From positions 372,001-436,000 of the forward strand of contig NZ_LMUP01000002.1 in NCBI RefSeq assembly GCF_009765875.1: a stretch of DNA of 64,000 nucleotides, written 5' to 3'. The notes under the pieces were generated by a model. It did not search any database and had not been told where the DNA came from. It worked only from the letters and a program-made list of their open reading frames with translations. How positions within the stretch are numbered: position 1 is the first letter of the stretch; every line of letters begins with the position of its first letter. The stretch comes from Pedobacter sp. L105. Lineage in GTDB: Bacteria; Bacteroidota; Bacteroidia; Sphingobacteriales; Sphingobacteriaceae. The position numbers were made by a program, and so were the translations under genes. Shown in pieces: positions 17,851 through 26,578 of the stretch.

Positions 17851-19029
17851 TTAAAAATGCCTATAAATTGACGTTAATTTGAAAATTTCGGCCAAGATAT
17901 CTTTTTCTAACTGATTAAATTCAATATTTCTGCGTTCAAATACCTTTTCCGTAGTATCAACTAGTTTATCCAGCCTGTAATCCTCAAATCCACTGGCACC
18001 GCCCCATGAAAAATCGGGAACAAAATTTGGCGGGTAACCGCCTCCGAATACGTTAGCACCAACACCTACTACCGTACCTGTATTGAACATCGTATTGATT
18101 CCGCATTTGGCATGATCTGCCATGATCAATCCACAAAACTGAAGACCCGTTTTACGGAAGGCAGTCTGTTCATAATCCCACAACTTAACCTCTGCGTAGT
18201 TATTTTTAAGATTTGAATTATTGCTGTCGGCCCCCATATTACACCACTGCCCCAATACTGAATTTCCCAGATATCCTTCATGTCCCTTGGAAGAGCTTCC
18301 CCAAATCACCGCATTGTTAATTTCTCCGCCTACCCTGCTATATGGCCCTATCGTAGTTTGCCCGTAAATCTTACTGCCCATTTTCACCACTGAATTTTCA
18401 CAGAGCGCAAACGATCCCCTGATATGGCTACCTTCCCAAACCTGTGAGTTTTTACCCAGATATACCGGACCATTCAGCGTATTAAACGTAGAACATTCGA
18501 CTTCCGCACCTTCTTCAATAAATATATCATCCCCCAGCAGCATATTTGTAGAACTTAAGCTGGCTGAAGTCCTGCCCTGGGTTAACAACTTAAAATCAGC
18601 TTTCAGCTGAAGATCATTGTTTTTAAAAATATCTTCAGGATATACGATCCGTGTAAATGTCCCAGGATAATCCACAGGGTTAAGCGTTGCCGCCTGGGCT
18701 AAGCTCAGCAGTTCACCGGGATTAATCTTAAAAGCAAGGATGATTTTATCCTGCCTGAGCACTTCGCCTTCACGAAGCATAGTAATTGCTTCAAATAGAA
18801 ATTCGTCAGGGCATACAGCGCCATTGATAAAAGTATCCGCATCGGGATGGATGGTATATTTAGCGGACAGATAATCTGCCGTATAGTATCCGGGGGTCTG
18901 CCCTGCATACCTTCCCCATTTTTCAGCTATGGTTAATATGCCTAAACGCAGATCGGCCACGGGCCTGGTGAAAGTGAGCGGGCGCAGGGAGAACCATGAG
19001 CTATCGTCGAATAAATTAAAAGATACCAT
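17851..19029 (-). CDS. GlmU-like putative sugar nucleotidyltransferase
   Basis: A 392-residue protein of the alternative bacterial GlmU-like family found in Bacteroidota. The N-terminal portion (about 1-160, FSLRPLTFTRPVADLRLGI) is a reduced nucleotidyltransferase-like fold without a clear GxGxRM signature. The C-terminal portion (about 180-370) is a left-handed beta helix of hexapeptide repeats (VYLGKNSQVWEGSHIRG, VKMGSKIYGQTTIGPYSRVGG). It may make or acetylate a UDP-amino sugar, but the missing signature means catalysis is uncertain. A terminator at 19042-19072 separates it from rpmE2 upstream. Confidence 0.82.
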   Translation of the reverse strand: MVSFNLFDDSSWFSLRPLTFTRPVADLRLGILTIAEKWGRYAGQTPGYYTADYLSAKYTIHPDADTFINGAVCPDEFLFEAITMLREGEVLRQDKIILAFKINPGELLSLAQAATLNPVDYPGTFTRIVYPEDIFKNNDLQLKADFKLLTQGRTSASLSSTNMLLGDDIFIEEGAEVECSTFNTLNGPVYLGKNSQVWEGSHIRGSFALCENSVVKMGSKIYGQTTIGPYSRVGGEINNAVIWGSSSKGHEGYLGNSVLGQWCNMGADSNNSNLKNNYAEVKLWDYEQTAFRKTGLQFCGLIMADHAKCGINTMFNTGTVVGVGANVFGGGYPPNFVPDFSWGGASGFEDYRLDKLVDTTEKVFERRNIEFNQLEKDILAEIFKLTSIYRHF

Positions 19030-19041
19030 GGGTGCAAAAAT

Positions 19042-19072
19042 AAAAAAAGTCCCGAAGCATACGCATCGGGAC
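19042..19072 (-). terminator. Rho-independent terminator of rpmE2
   Basis: GTCCCGA (19049-19055) pairs with TCGGGAC (19066-19072). On the minus strand a run of seven T follows immediately (A-run 19042-19048). It lies 28 nt beyond the rpmE2 stop. Confidence 0.85.
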
Positions 19073-19100
19073 CTTAAGATAATTTCTTATATGGCTAAAA

Positions 19101-19349
19101 TTATTTCTTAGCGTAACGGGTTTTGAATTTATCAATACGACCAGCAGTATCTACCAGTTTCATTTTACCAGTGTAAAATGGGTGAGAGGTGTGCGAGATC
19201 TCTAATTTATATAGAGGGTACTCATTACCATCTTCCCAAGTAACAGTTTCTTTAGTATCTACACAAGATTTAGTTAAGAAAGAATATTCGTTAGACATAT
19301 CTTTAAATACTACGAATCTATAGTTTGATGGGTGAAGATCTTTTTTCAT
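19101..19349 (-). CDS. rpmE2: Ribosomal protein L31, type B (zinc-free form)
   Basis: An 82-residue L31. It begins [19 protein letters not shown] and contains [21 protein letters not shown], both family hallmarks. The CxxC zinc pair of type A L31 is absent and only one Cys is present, which makes it type B (YkgM-like). In many bacteria this form substitutes for the zinc form under zinc limitation, but Bacteroidota commonly have only this one. It has its own strong promoter and terminator. Confidence 0.95.
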   Translation of the reverse strand: MKKDLHPSNYRFVVFKDMSNEYSFLTKSCVDTKETVTWEDGNEYPLYKLEISHTSHPFYTGKMKLVDTAGRIDKFKTRYAKK

Positions 19350-19387
19350 ATGAATATATACTTATTTGTCGCTTATTTTGAAGGTTG

Positions 19388-19418
19388 CAAATATCCAAAT
19401 TATATTCTTTATATACAA
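19388..19418 (-). promoter_or_regulatory. rpmE2 promoter
   Basis: On the minus strand, TTG (19416-19418) is followed by 20 nt and GATATTTG (19388-19395). This matches the Bacteroidota TTG-N(17-23)-TAnnTTTG pattern with one mismatch. The -7 box lies 38 nt before the rpmE2 ATG. Confidence 0.6.
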
Positions 19419-19432
19419 GAATTAATGTAAAA

Positions 19433-19720
19433 TTATGTACTATACTTTTTCCAGGTTTCTATTTTCTGTTTCTGCCGGCTAATGTATTCATCTGCAATTA
19501 CTTCTGCCGATGGTAGTTGAGAACGTCCAATCAGCAGGGATTTCATCCGTTCTTCGTTTACATCTGCACGGTATAATATATTCATCATTTTAGAGATATC
19601 ATTATCCAGTAACCAGGAAAAAGCATAGATCATTTTTTCCCTGATCATCTCATCAGATAACTCTTCTTCCAATTCAAAATCCTTACTGATGATCCTGATC
19701 AGCGATTTATTCTCCTCCAT
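19433..19720 (-). CDS. Hypothetical small protein downstream of mce
   Basis: A 95-residue, mostly helical soluble protein (MEENKSLIRIISKDFELEEELSDEMIREKM). No family is recognised. It overlaps the 3' end of the methylmalonyl-CoA epimerase gene by 14 nt in another frame, so it should be translated from the same mRNA. In other Bacteroidota the epimerase is often next to acyl-CoA carboxylase genes. The small protein does not resemble the gamma subunit of that complex closely enough to claim it. Confidence 0.65.
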   Translation of the reverse strand: MEENKSLIRIISKDFELEEELSDEMIREKMIYAFSWLLDNDISKMMNILYRADVNEERMKSLLIGRSQLPSAEVIADEYISRQKQKIETWKKYST

Positions 19721-20129
19721 CAGCTGCAGTTTTAATTTCCTGGCACAATTCTACCAGCACACCATTTGTGCCTTTCGGATGCACAAAACAGATGAGCTTA
19801 TTGTCGGCCCCCGGTTTAGGTTCCTCACTTAACAACACAAATCCTTCGTTCTTTAATCTTTCCATTTCCTGGCGGATGTCATCCACATCAAATGCAATAT
19901 GATGAATACCCTCTCCTCTTTTTTCGATGAAAGTACCCACCGGGCTGTTAGCCGCCGAAGCAGCAAGCAGCTCAATTTTGTTTTCACCGGTCAGGAAAAA
20001 AGCGGTATCCACTCCCTCCGAAGCAACCGATTCGCGTTTGTATGCCGGAACACCCAATAACTTTGCATAAAGATCACAGGATTGATCCAGATCTTTAACT
20101 GCTATGCCAATATGTTCAATTTTATTCAT
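19707..20129 (-). CDS. mce: Methylmalonyl-CoA epimerase
   Basis: A 140-residue vicinal-oxygen-chelate protein. It interconverts (S)- and (R)-methylmalonyl-CoA in the succinate/propionate pathway. The start is the ATG at 20129 (MNKIEHIGIAVKDL), where the first metal ligand His appears; the upstream ATG would add an unlikely hydrophobic tail. Other ligand regions are GIHHIAFDVDD (His) and GVLVELCQ (Glu). It is followed by the overlapping small hypothetical gene. Confidence 0.93.
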   Translation of the reverse strand: MNKIEHIGIAVKDLDQSCDLYAKLLGVPAYKRESVASEGVDTAFFLTGENKIELLAASAANSPVGTFIEKRGEGIHHIAFDVDDIRQEMERLKNEGFVLLSEEPKPGADNKLICFVHPKGTNGVLVELCQEIKTAADGGE

Positions 20130-20199
20130 CTGAAGATTTAGCGTTAGAAAAATGTAAAAATGCATGTTTTGCAGTTGCTATCATAGGGCTTGTTTACAA

Positions 20200-20227
20200 T
20201 TTGTGGTAATCTTTTTTTGTACATTTG
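20200..20227 (+). promoter_or_regulatory. iscS promoter
   Basis: TTTG (20200-20203), 16-nt spacer, then TACATTTG (20220-20227), an exact TAnnTTTG -7 box. Transcription would begin near 20233, 23 nt before the ATG of iscS. This rules out translation from the upstream in-frame start at 20190. Confidence 0.6.
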
Positions 20228-20255
20228 TAAAGTAGAAAAGAATAATTCACAGCCA

Positions 20256-21467
20256 ATGGAACTTCCTATTTATCTAGATAACAATGCAACAACACCTCTC
20301 GACCCAAGGGTGCTTGAAGTGATGCTGCCTTATTTAACCAGTAAATTCGGTAATGCCGCCAGCCGTAACCACGCTTTTGGCTGGGTTGCAGAAGAAGGCG
20401 TGGATTATGCCCGTGAACAGGCCGCTAAATTAATTGGCTGTGCGGATAAGGAGATCATCTTCACTTCCGGCGCTACAGAAGCAGATAATCTCGGTATCAA
20501 GGGCGTGTTCGAAATGTATCATGAGAAGGGAAATCATATCATTACTGCAACTACAGAACATAAAGCTGTTTTAGATACCTGTAAACATCTGGAAAAGTTA
20601 GGCGCCAGGGTAACTTATCTGAAGGTAAAAGAAGATGGCCTGATCGATCTTGCTGAACTGGAAGCAGCAATGACAGAACAAACGATACTGGTTACCATTA
20701 TGTATGGAAATAACGAGATCGGTGTAGTGCAGCCCATTAAAGAAATATCAGCTATAGCCCATAAATACGGTGCTTTATTCATGACCGATGCAACACAGGC
20801 AGTTGGTAAAATACCTGTTGACGTGAATGCAGACGGAATAGATCTGATGGCTTTTAGTGCGCATAAAATGTATGGCCCTAAAGGTGTTGGTGTGTTATAT
20901 GTACGCCGTAAAAACCCAAGGGTAAAAGTAACGGCACAAATGGATGGCGGCGGTCATGAGCGCGGTATGCGTTCAGGCACATTAAATGTACCTGGTATAG
21001 TAGGTTTAGGTAAAGCCTGCGAACTGTGCCGCTTAGAAATGGATGAAGAAGCCAAACGTCTTTCTGCCTTAAGGAATAAACTGGAAAGCGCTTTGGGCGA
21101 AATGGAAGAAAGTTATGTGAACGGCAATACAGAACACCGCCTGCCGCATGTATCCAATATATCTTTCAAATATGTGGAAGGTGAAGGATTAATGATGGCC
21201 ATGAAAGACCTTGCCGTTTCTTCCGGTTCGGCCTGCACCTCTGCATCACTGGAACCTTCTTATGTATTAAAAAGCCTGGGCCTTTCAGATGACCTTGCTC
21301 ATTCTTCTATACGTTTTGGCCTTGGCCGTTTTACCACCGAAGAAGAAATTGATTATGCAATTGAAAATACAAAAAAAGCAGTTGACCACTTAAGAAATCT
21401 ATCCCCGCTTTGGGAGATGTTTAAAGAAGGAATTGACCTGAGTAAAATTGAATGGGCTGAACATTAG
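20256..21467 (+). CDS. iscS: Cysteine desulfurase IscS
   Basis: A 403-residue PLP enzyme that provides sulfur for Fe-S cluster assembly. It starts at ATG 20256 ([17 protein letters not shown]). PLP-lysine is Lys204 ([10 protein letters not shown]). The active-site persulfide cysteine is Cys327 in SSGSACTSA, on a long mobile loop typical of group I (IscS/NifS). Length is near the E. coli form (404). It is followed by iscU and iscA on the same strand with gaps of 66 and 58 nt. No iscR, hscA, hscB or fdx is near. Confidence 0.96.
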   Translation: MELPIYLDNNATTPLDPRVLEVMLPYLTSKFGNAASRNHAFGWVAEEGVDYAREQAAKLIGCADKEIIFTSGATEADNLGIKGVFEMYHEKGNHIITATTEHKAVLDTCKHLEKLGARVTYLKVKEDGLIDLAELEAAMTEQTILVTIMYGNNEIGVVQPIKEISAIAHKYGALFMTDATQAVGKIPVDVNADGIDLMAFSAHKMYGPKGVGVLYVRRKNPRVKVTAQMDGGGHERGMRSGTLNVPGIVGLGKACELCRLEMDEEAKRLSALRNKLESALGEMEESYVNGNTEHRLPHVSNISFKYVEGEGLMMAMKDLAVSSGSACTSASLEPSYVLKSLGLSDDLAHSSIRFGLGRFTTEEEIDYAIENTKKAVDHLRNLSPLWEMFKEGIDLSKIEWAEH

Positions 21468-21533
21468 TTTTAGTAATCATCATCCTACAAAACAATAAAA
21501 ACGACACCCTGATAAAGGACCTGAAAATTAACA

Positions 21534-21947
21534 ATGGCATATTCAGAAAAAGTAATGGAACACTATACCAACCCACGCAATGTTGGTACTTTAGACAAAA
21601 ACAGCAAATCAGTAGGTACTGGTTTAGTTGGCGCTCCTGAATGCGGCGATGTCATGCGTTTGCAGATTGAGGTTGATGAAAACAATGTGATTACTGACGC
21701 CAAGTTTAAAACCTTTGGCTGCGGCTCTGCCATTGCTTCTTCTTCTTTAGCTACAGAGTGGTTAAAAGGTAAAACAGTAGATGAAGCCATGACGATTGAC
21801 AACATGGATATCGTGGAAGAACTGGCGCTGCCACCTGTAAAAATCCACTGCTCTGTACTGGCAGAAGATGCCATCAAATCCGCTATTAACGATTACCGTG
21901 TTAAAAATGGAATGGCACCAATTGAACTGGCAAAATCACATCATTAA
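21534..21947 (+). CDS. iscU: Fe-S cluster scaffold IscU
   Basis: A 137-residue scaffold on which IscS-derived sulfur and iron are assembled. The three cluster cysteines are Cys37 (GAPECGD), Cys63 (FGCGSA) and Cys106 (KIHCSV), with the labile-cluster Asp39. The chaperone-recognition motif LPPVK (99-103), which HscA binds in other species, is intact although no hscA is seen here. Confidence 0.97.
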   Translation: MAYSEKVMEHYTNPRNVGTLDKNSKSVGTGLVGAPECGDVMRLQIEVDENNVITDAKFKTFGCGSAIASSSLATEWLKGKTVDEAMTIDNMDIVEELALPPVKIHCSVLAEDAIKSAINDYRVKNGMAPIELAKSHH

Positions 21948-22005
21948 ATATTACTTTATGGCATGCTTTTAGCAGCCGATTAACAGATTTTAAATCAATA
22001 AGCAT

Positions 22006-22332
22006 ATGATCACTATAACAGAAAAAGCAAAAGGTAAAATTGATCACTTAATGCAGGAATCTCAAATGGACACCAATTACTTTTTACGGGTTTCTGTAAA
22101 AGGCGGAGGATGTTCAGGGTTAACCTATAATTTAGATTTCGATAACGAACAAAAAACAGATGATCAGTTTTTTGAAGATAAAGGAATACGTATTGCATTG
22201 GATATGAAATCATTTTTATACCTCGCAGGTACGGAGCTTGACTTCACAGATGGTATAAACGGAAAAGGTTTTAATTTTAACAATCCCAATGCAACCCGCA
22301 CTTGCGGATGCGGAGAGAGCTTCTCCGTTTAA
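22006..22332 (+). CDS. iscA: A-type Fe-S carrier IscA/HesB
   Basis: A 108-residue A-type iron-sulfur carrier. Conserved cysteines are Cys36 (GGGCSGLTY), Cys100 and Cys102 (TCGCGESFSV). It begins at ATG 22006 (MITITEKAKGKI), 58 nt after iscU. The family delivers clusters to apo-proteins; whether this is IscA, ErpA or SufA type is not decidable, so the symbol follows gene order. Confidence 0.92.
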   Translation: MITITEKAKGKIDHLMQESQMDTNYFLRVSVKGGGCSGLTYNLDFDNEQKTDDQFFEDKGIRIALDMKSFLYLAGTELDFTDGINGKGFNFNNPNATRTCGCGESFSV

Positions 22333-22351
22333 TTTCTACCAAATGACATTG

Positions 22352-22376
22352 AAAAGGGCGCCTATGGTGCCCTTTT
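22352..22376 (+). terminator. Probable terminator after iscA
   Basis: AAAAGGGCGCC (22352-22362) pairs with GGTGCCCTTTT (22366-22376) around a 3-nt loop, with one G-T pair. No extended T-tract follows beyond the TTTT of the stem. It sits 20 nt after the iscA stop. Confidence 0.6.
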
Positions 22377-22479
22377 GTCATGAAAAAAATTTTCTGGTAC
22401 CCTGTAGCTGCTTGTTTTCAGTATCTTGATTGTGTTTTTAGTGTAAAAAACTTTATTATTGCCTCGCAAAACATCAAAT

Positions 22480-24393
22480 ATGGTATCATTTAACGAATTT
22501 TCTACCGTTCCAGGTTTATTAAGAAACGTGGTAGAAAACATTCATCCGCCTGAAGACACTTTTCTTATCCACAAAAAAAACGAAGAATGGGAGAATATCT
22601 CCTTTAAGCAAACCTTAAACAAGGCTGACGCAGTTGCTGCATTCTTCCTGGAAAAGAAAATCGTTAAAGGCGACCGCCTGGGGCTGATCATTGAAAATGG
22701 CCCGGATTATGTTTATTACGACCAGGGCATTCAGCAGATCGGGGCAATCAATGTATCCATCTACCCTACCCTTTCAGAACAGGAAGTAGAATATATCATT
22801 AATGATTCAGGGATGAAAGCCATCCTGATTGGTAATCCTTTCCTCTACAAAAAAGTTTTAAAAATTGCCGATAACTGCCGCGCATTATTATATATTATTC
22901 CCGCATTTGCGGAATATGCTAAAACAGTTGTTCCTGGAGACCTGCACGCTGAAGTCATCAGTTTTGAACAGCTGCTCGCATCGGGTACAGACTTAACCCC
23001 TTCTTATCAGTCACAGATTACGGAAAGGCGTACAGCGCTGCGCCCCTCAGATACATCTTCCCTTGTTTATACCTCCGGCACTACCGGTACGCCTAAAGGT
23101 GTGATGTTATCTCATGGAAATTTTGTAGAAAATGTCAAAGTGTGCCTGCAGCAAATTCCAGTGATTGATGAAACCGATGTTTTCTTATCGTTTTTACCGC
23201 TGTCGCACGTTTTTGAACGGACAGCAACCTACCATGTCTGCTGCGCACAGGGCTGCAGGATGGCTTTTGCACAAAGTTTAGAGCTGCTGGCTAAAAATAT
23301 GGGTGAGATTAAACCAACGGTGATGAACTGCGTACCCCGCTTACTGGAGCGTATTCACGACAAAGCCATTAAAAGCGGAACTGCCGACGGAGGATTAAAG
23401 TCTAAGATTTTCCTCTGGGCACTGGAAACAGGAAAAAATTACCGCCAGAAATTCGAAGCCGGACAAACACCGGGACTGTTCTTATCCACAGAAAAAATGA
23501 TCGCCGAAAAACTGGTTTTCAGTAAGATTAAAGAGAAAACCGGTGGCAGATTAAAGTTTATGATATCCGGCGGTGCAGCACTCCCTAAAAATGTGGGTGA
23601 ATTTTTTGGCAACCTGGGTATTAAAGTACTGGAAGGATTCGGATTGACAGAAACCTCACCGGTAATGTCTGTTACAGAATATGACAGACAGGTTTATGGC
23701 ACCGTAGGACGTGTTATTCCCGGTATAGAAATCGGTATTCAGGATGTAGAAACCAAAGACATCATCAATATTCAAACCCATGAAACATTCAATGAAGATT
23801 TTGAATGTGCAGAAGGAGAGATCATTGTTCGCGGTCATTGTGTAATGCAGGGGTATTTTAACAAACCTGCCGAAACCGCCGAAGCTATTGATAAGAACAA
23901 CTGGTTTCATACCGGTGATATAGGCCGCTTTTATAAAGGTAACCTCCAGATCACAGACCGCTTAAAAAACATGATCGTAAATGCTTATGGCAAGAATGTT
24001 TATCCTACCCCTGTAGAAAATATCTACCTGAAAAGTATGAAAATTGAACAGCTGTTTTTAATAGGTGACAAAAGAGAATACCTAACGGCTATCATTATTC
24101 CTAACAGGGAAAGCCTTCAGGAACATTTTAATTTACCAGATGCCTTTTTCACGCAACCGGAGATCTTCATCAGCGAACCACAGATCATCGACTGGATTGG
24201 TCAGGATATCAAAAAGTTTTCCAATGAGCTGTCTAAGTTTGAACGGATAAAGAATTTCAAGGTGAAAAGAAACCCCTTCAGTATGGATGAAGGAGAGATC
24301 ACACCTACCATGAAAATAAAGCGTAAGGTAGTAGAAAAGAAATACGTGGAAAGTATTAATGCCATGTATGCCGCATCAGTTGAAGCTGATTAG
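22480..24393 (+). CDS. AMP-dependent long-chain fatty-acid-CoA ligase family protein
   Basis: A 637-residue adenylate-forming enzyme. It starts at ATG 22480 (MVSFNEFSTVPGLL); an in-frame TTG 21 nt upstream is not preferred. The AMP-binding P-loop is YTSGTTGTPKGVMLSH, the A5 motif is GFGLTETSP and the hinge region is ITDRLKNMIVNAYGKNVYPTPVEN. The family, ACSL-type rather than acetyl-CoA synthetase, activates long-chain fatty acids for membrane lipid synthesis or degradation. It is a single gene between iscA and lysS. Confidence 0.9.
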   Translation: MVSFNEFSTVPGLLRNVVENIHPPEDTFLIHKKNEEWENISFKQTLNKADAVAAFFLEKKIVKGDRLGLIIENGPDYVYYDQGIQQIGAINVSIYPTLSEQEVEYIINDSGMKAILIGNPFLYKKVLKIADNCRALLYIIPAFAEYAKTVVPGDLHAEVISFEQLLASGTDLTPSYQSQITERRTALRPSDTSSLVYTSGTTGTPKGVMLSHGNFVENVKVCLQQIPVIDETDVFLSFLPLSHVFERTATYHVCCAQGCRMAFAQSLELLAKNMGEIKPTVMNCVPRLLERIHDKAIKSGTADGGLKSKIFLWALETGKNYRQKFEAGQTPGLFLSTEKMIAEKLVFSKIKEKTGGRLKFMISGGAALPKNVGEFFGNLGIKVLEGFGLTETSPVMSVTEYDRQVYGTVGRVIPGIEIGIQDVETKDIINIQTHETFNEDFECAEGEIIVRGHCVMQGYFNKPAETAEAIDKNNWFHTGDIGRFYKGNLQITDRLKNMIVNAYGKNVYPTPVENIYLKSMKIEQLFLIGDKREYLTAIIIPNRESLQEHFNLPDAFFTQPEIFISEPQIIDWIGQDIKKFSNELSKFERIKNFKVKRNPFSMDEGEITPTMKIKRKVVEKKYVESINAMYAASVEAD

Positions 24394-24424
24394 AATTTTC
24401 TAACAAAACACCCTTCTTATTTAC

Positions 24425-24508
24425 TATTTTTGCGGAACATTCGAATGGTTATCATTCGAATGTTCGTCATTATAACCTTATCCGGCGAAAGCCGAATATT
24501 TAAAACAT
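24425..24508 (+). promoter_or_regulatory. lysS promoter and structured leader
   Basis: An exact -7 box, TATTTTTG (24425-24432), places the transcript start near 24437. A perfect 13-bp hairpin (24435-24447 with 24453-24465, loop GTTAT) then sits at the very 5' end of the predicted mRNA. A second hairpin, CGGC-GAAA-GCCG (24483-24494), with a GNRA tetraloop, ends 14 nt before the lysS ATG. No T-tract follows the first stem, so it is a poor terminator for the upstream gene. No TTG at -33 was found. Confidence 0.45.
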
Positions 24509-26230
24509 ATGAGTACAGGACTATCAGAACAAGAAGTATTGCGCAGAAATGCGCTTGTCCAGTTACGTGAACTGGGAATTGACCCCTATCCTGCCGAGGG
24601 TTATGAGGTCAACGCAAACGCAGCAGATATACTAGCCAACTTTGAAACCAATAAGGAAGCTTATCAAAATATAAGTTTAGCCGGAAGGATCATGACCCGC
24701 CGTATCATGGGAAGTGCTGCTTTTGCAGAATTACAAGATGCTACAGGCCGTATCCAGGTTTATTTAAAGCGGGATGAACTTTGTCCTGATGAAGATAAAA
24801 CATTATACAATACTGTTTTTAAGAAATTACTGGACCTTGGCGATTTTATTGGTATCAAAGGGTTTGTGTTTTTAACACAAACCGGCGAAATCTCTATACA
24901 CGTTACTGAATTCAAGTTATTATCGAAATCGCTAAAACCACTGCCAGTGGTTAAACGCGATGAAGAAGGAAATATATTTGACGGGTTTACAGATCCTGAA
25001 TTAAGATACAGACAGCGTTATGTAGACCTGACCGTAAACCCAGGCTTTAAACAGATCTTCATTAACCGCTCAAAGGTGATCAGGACCATGCGTAATTACT
25101 TTGATGAGCAGGGCTGGATGGAGGTAGAAACCCCAATTCTGCAGCAAATTCATGGAGGTGCAGCGGCACGTCCCTTTGCTACACACCACAATACGCTGGA
25201 CATGCCTTTGTATTTGAGGATTGCCAATGAATTGTATCTAAAAAGACTGATCGTTGCCGGTTTCGATGGTGTTTATGAATTTGGAAAAATGTTCAGGAAT
25301 GAAGGTATGGACCGCACGCATAATCCTGAGTACACAGCAATGGAAATCTATGTGGCTTACAAAGATTATATCTGGATGATGGCCATGGTAGAAGAATGTC
25401 TGGAAAAAGTAGCCATAGCTATCAACGGTACGCCTATCGCAAAAGTTGGAGAAAAGGAAATCAATTTTGCAGGACCTTATGAAAAGCTCACCATGTACGA
25501 ATCGATCCAGAAATATACAGGGATCGATGTATCGGCCATGACCGAAAACGAACTGATAGCTGCCTGTAAAAGTTTCGGCATTGAAGTGAACCCAAGTATG
25601 GGCCGCGGAAAGCTGATCGACGAGATATTCGGCGAAAAAGTAGAGGCCAACCTGATACAGCCTACTTATATTACCGACTATCCTCTGGAAATGTCGCCAC
25701 TGGCTAAAAAACACAGAAGCAAAGCAGGGCTGGTAGAAAGATTTGAACTCTTCGTAAACGGAAAGGAAATTGGCAATGCCTATTCTGAATTGAATGACCC
25801 GATAGATCAGAAAGAACGTTTTGAAGATCAGTTAAAATTAGCCGCCAGAGGCGATGATGAAGCGATGGTAATGGATGAAGATTTTGTCCGCTCACTGGAA
25901 TATGGAATGCCTCCTACCTCAGGGTTAGGTATTGGTATAGACCGTTTGGTGATGCTAATGACTAACCAGACTACTATACAGGAAGTATTGTTCTTCCCTC
26001 AAATGAGACCGGAGAAAAAAACAAGGGTAACCAGCGATGAAGATTTTGTCAAAGCAGGAATACCGGCAGAATGGGTTCAGGTGATCAGGAAAATGGGCTT
26101 TAACACAGTTGAAGATCTTGCCGGAGCCAATGCCAACAAGGTATTCAACGACCTCGGTGGAATGCGCAAGAAATTGAAGCTGGATTTAACAATGCCGTCA
26201 AAAGAAGAGGTAACCGCCTGGTTCTCTTAA
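24509..26230 (+). CDS. lysS: Lysyl-tRNA synthetase, class II
   Basis: A 573-residue class II lysyl-tRNA synthetase. The OB-fold anticodon-binding domain covers about 60-165. Motif 2 is FRNEGMDRTHNPEYTAME and motif 3 is GLGIGIDRLVML. It is about 70 residues longer than the E. coli enzyme because of a C-terminal extension (about residues 505-573, including WVQVIRKMGFNTVEDLAG) with a helical-hairpin look. The extension is typical of Bacteroidota and its role is unknown. A strong terminator follows 20 nt after the stop. Confidence 0.96.
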   Translation: MSTGLSEQEVLRRNALVQLRELGIDPYPAEGYEVNANAADILANFETNKEAYQNISLAGRIMTRRIMGSAAFAELQDATGRIQVYLKRDELCPDEDKTLYNTVFKKLLDLGDFIGIKGFVFLTQTGEISIHVTEFKLLSKSLKPLPVVKRDEEGNIFDGFTDPELRYRQRYVDLTVNPGFKQIFINRSKVIRTMRNYFDEQGWMEVETPILQQIHGGAAARPFATHHNTLDMPLYLRIANELYLKRLIVAGFDGVYEFGKMFRNEGMDRTHNPEYTAMEIYVAYKDYIWMMAMVEECLEKVAIAINGTPIAKVGEKEINFAGPYEKLTMYESIQKYTGIDVSAMTENELIAACKSFGIEVNPSMGRGKLIDEIFGEKVEANLIQPTYITDYPLEMSPLAKKHRSKAGLVERFELFVNGKEIGNAYSELNDPIDQKERFEDQLKLAARGDDEAMVMDEDFVRSLEYGMPPTSGLGIGIDRLVMLMTNQTTIQEVLFFPQMRPEKKTRVTSDEDFVKAGIPAEWVQVIRKMGFNTVEDLAGANANKVFNDLGGMRKKLKLDLTMPSKEEVTAWFS

Positions 26231-26250
26231 CACAAACATAATATAAACTT

Positions 26251-26293
26251 AAAGGCCTGCCGTAGTAATATACGGCAGGCCTTTCTTATTTTT
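26251..26293 (+). terminator. Strong lysS terminator
   Basis: A perfect 14-bp stem (26251-26264 with 26271-26284), GTAATA loop, followed by a T-rich tail (CTTATTTTT). Confidence 0.85.
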
Positions 26294-26317
26294 ATAAAAC
26301 ATTAAAATTGTATAGCT

Positions 26318-26530
26318 ATGAACAACTCTAGTCTTGAAATAACTGAAAACGAATACTGCATAAAACTAAATAAAGATGCTTTTGACTTGTCGCTGATCCG
26401 TCAGCTGATCAAGAGGATCCAGTCAGAACAATTATTTTTTAGCAGAAGCAAAGACTATCTGGAGGATGATATCCTGAGCAGAGGCGGTCTGAATGAAAAT
26501 GAGAACTTTGACAGTTTAAACGAAAAATAA
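26318..26530 (+). CDS. Hypothetical small acidic protein
   Basis: A 70-residue protein (MNNSSLEITENEYCIKLNKDAF), a short strand-strand-helix pattern followed by an acidic disordered tail. It has its own terminator and stands 87 nt after lysS. The N-terminal layout resembles small antitoxin-like or DUF proteins common in Bacteroidota, but no toxin gene is adjacent, so I do not call one. Confidence 0.6.
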   Translation: MNNSSLEITENEYCIKLNKDAFDLSLIRQLIKRIQSEQLFFSRSKDYLEDDILSRGGLNENENFDSLNEK

Positions 26531-26558
26531 AAAAAGCCACATGTTGTGGCTTTTTTTA
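26529..26558. terminator. Bidirectional terminator between convergent genes
   Basis: A 12-bp stem, GCCAC with GTGGC flanked by matching A- and T-runs (26529-26540 with 26546-26557, loop ATGTT). It serves the + strand small gene and the minus-strand membrane protein (stop at 26579). Confidence 0.8.
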
Positions 26559-26578
26559 TACTCAATTTCTATTGATCA

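Noticed and set aside
25238..25714. A 158-codon open frame on the minus strand inside lysS
   Set aside because: It lies wholly opposite lysS conserved motifs; its protein has no recognisable family and is rich in aromatic and His residues typical of an antisense shadow.
26318..26530. Small protein after lysS considered as an antitoxin
   Set aside because: No adjacent toxin-like gene; the neighbour is a convergent membrane protein with its own terminator.
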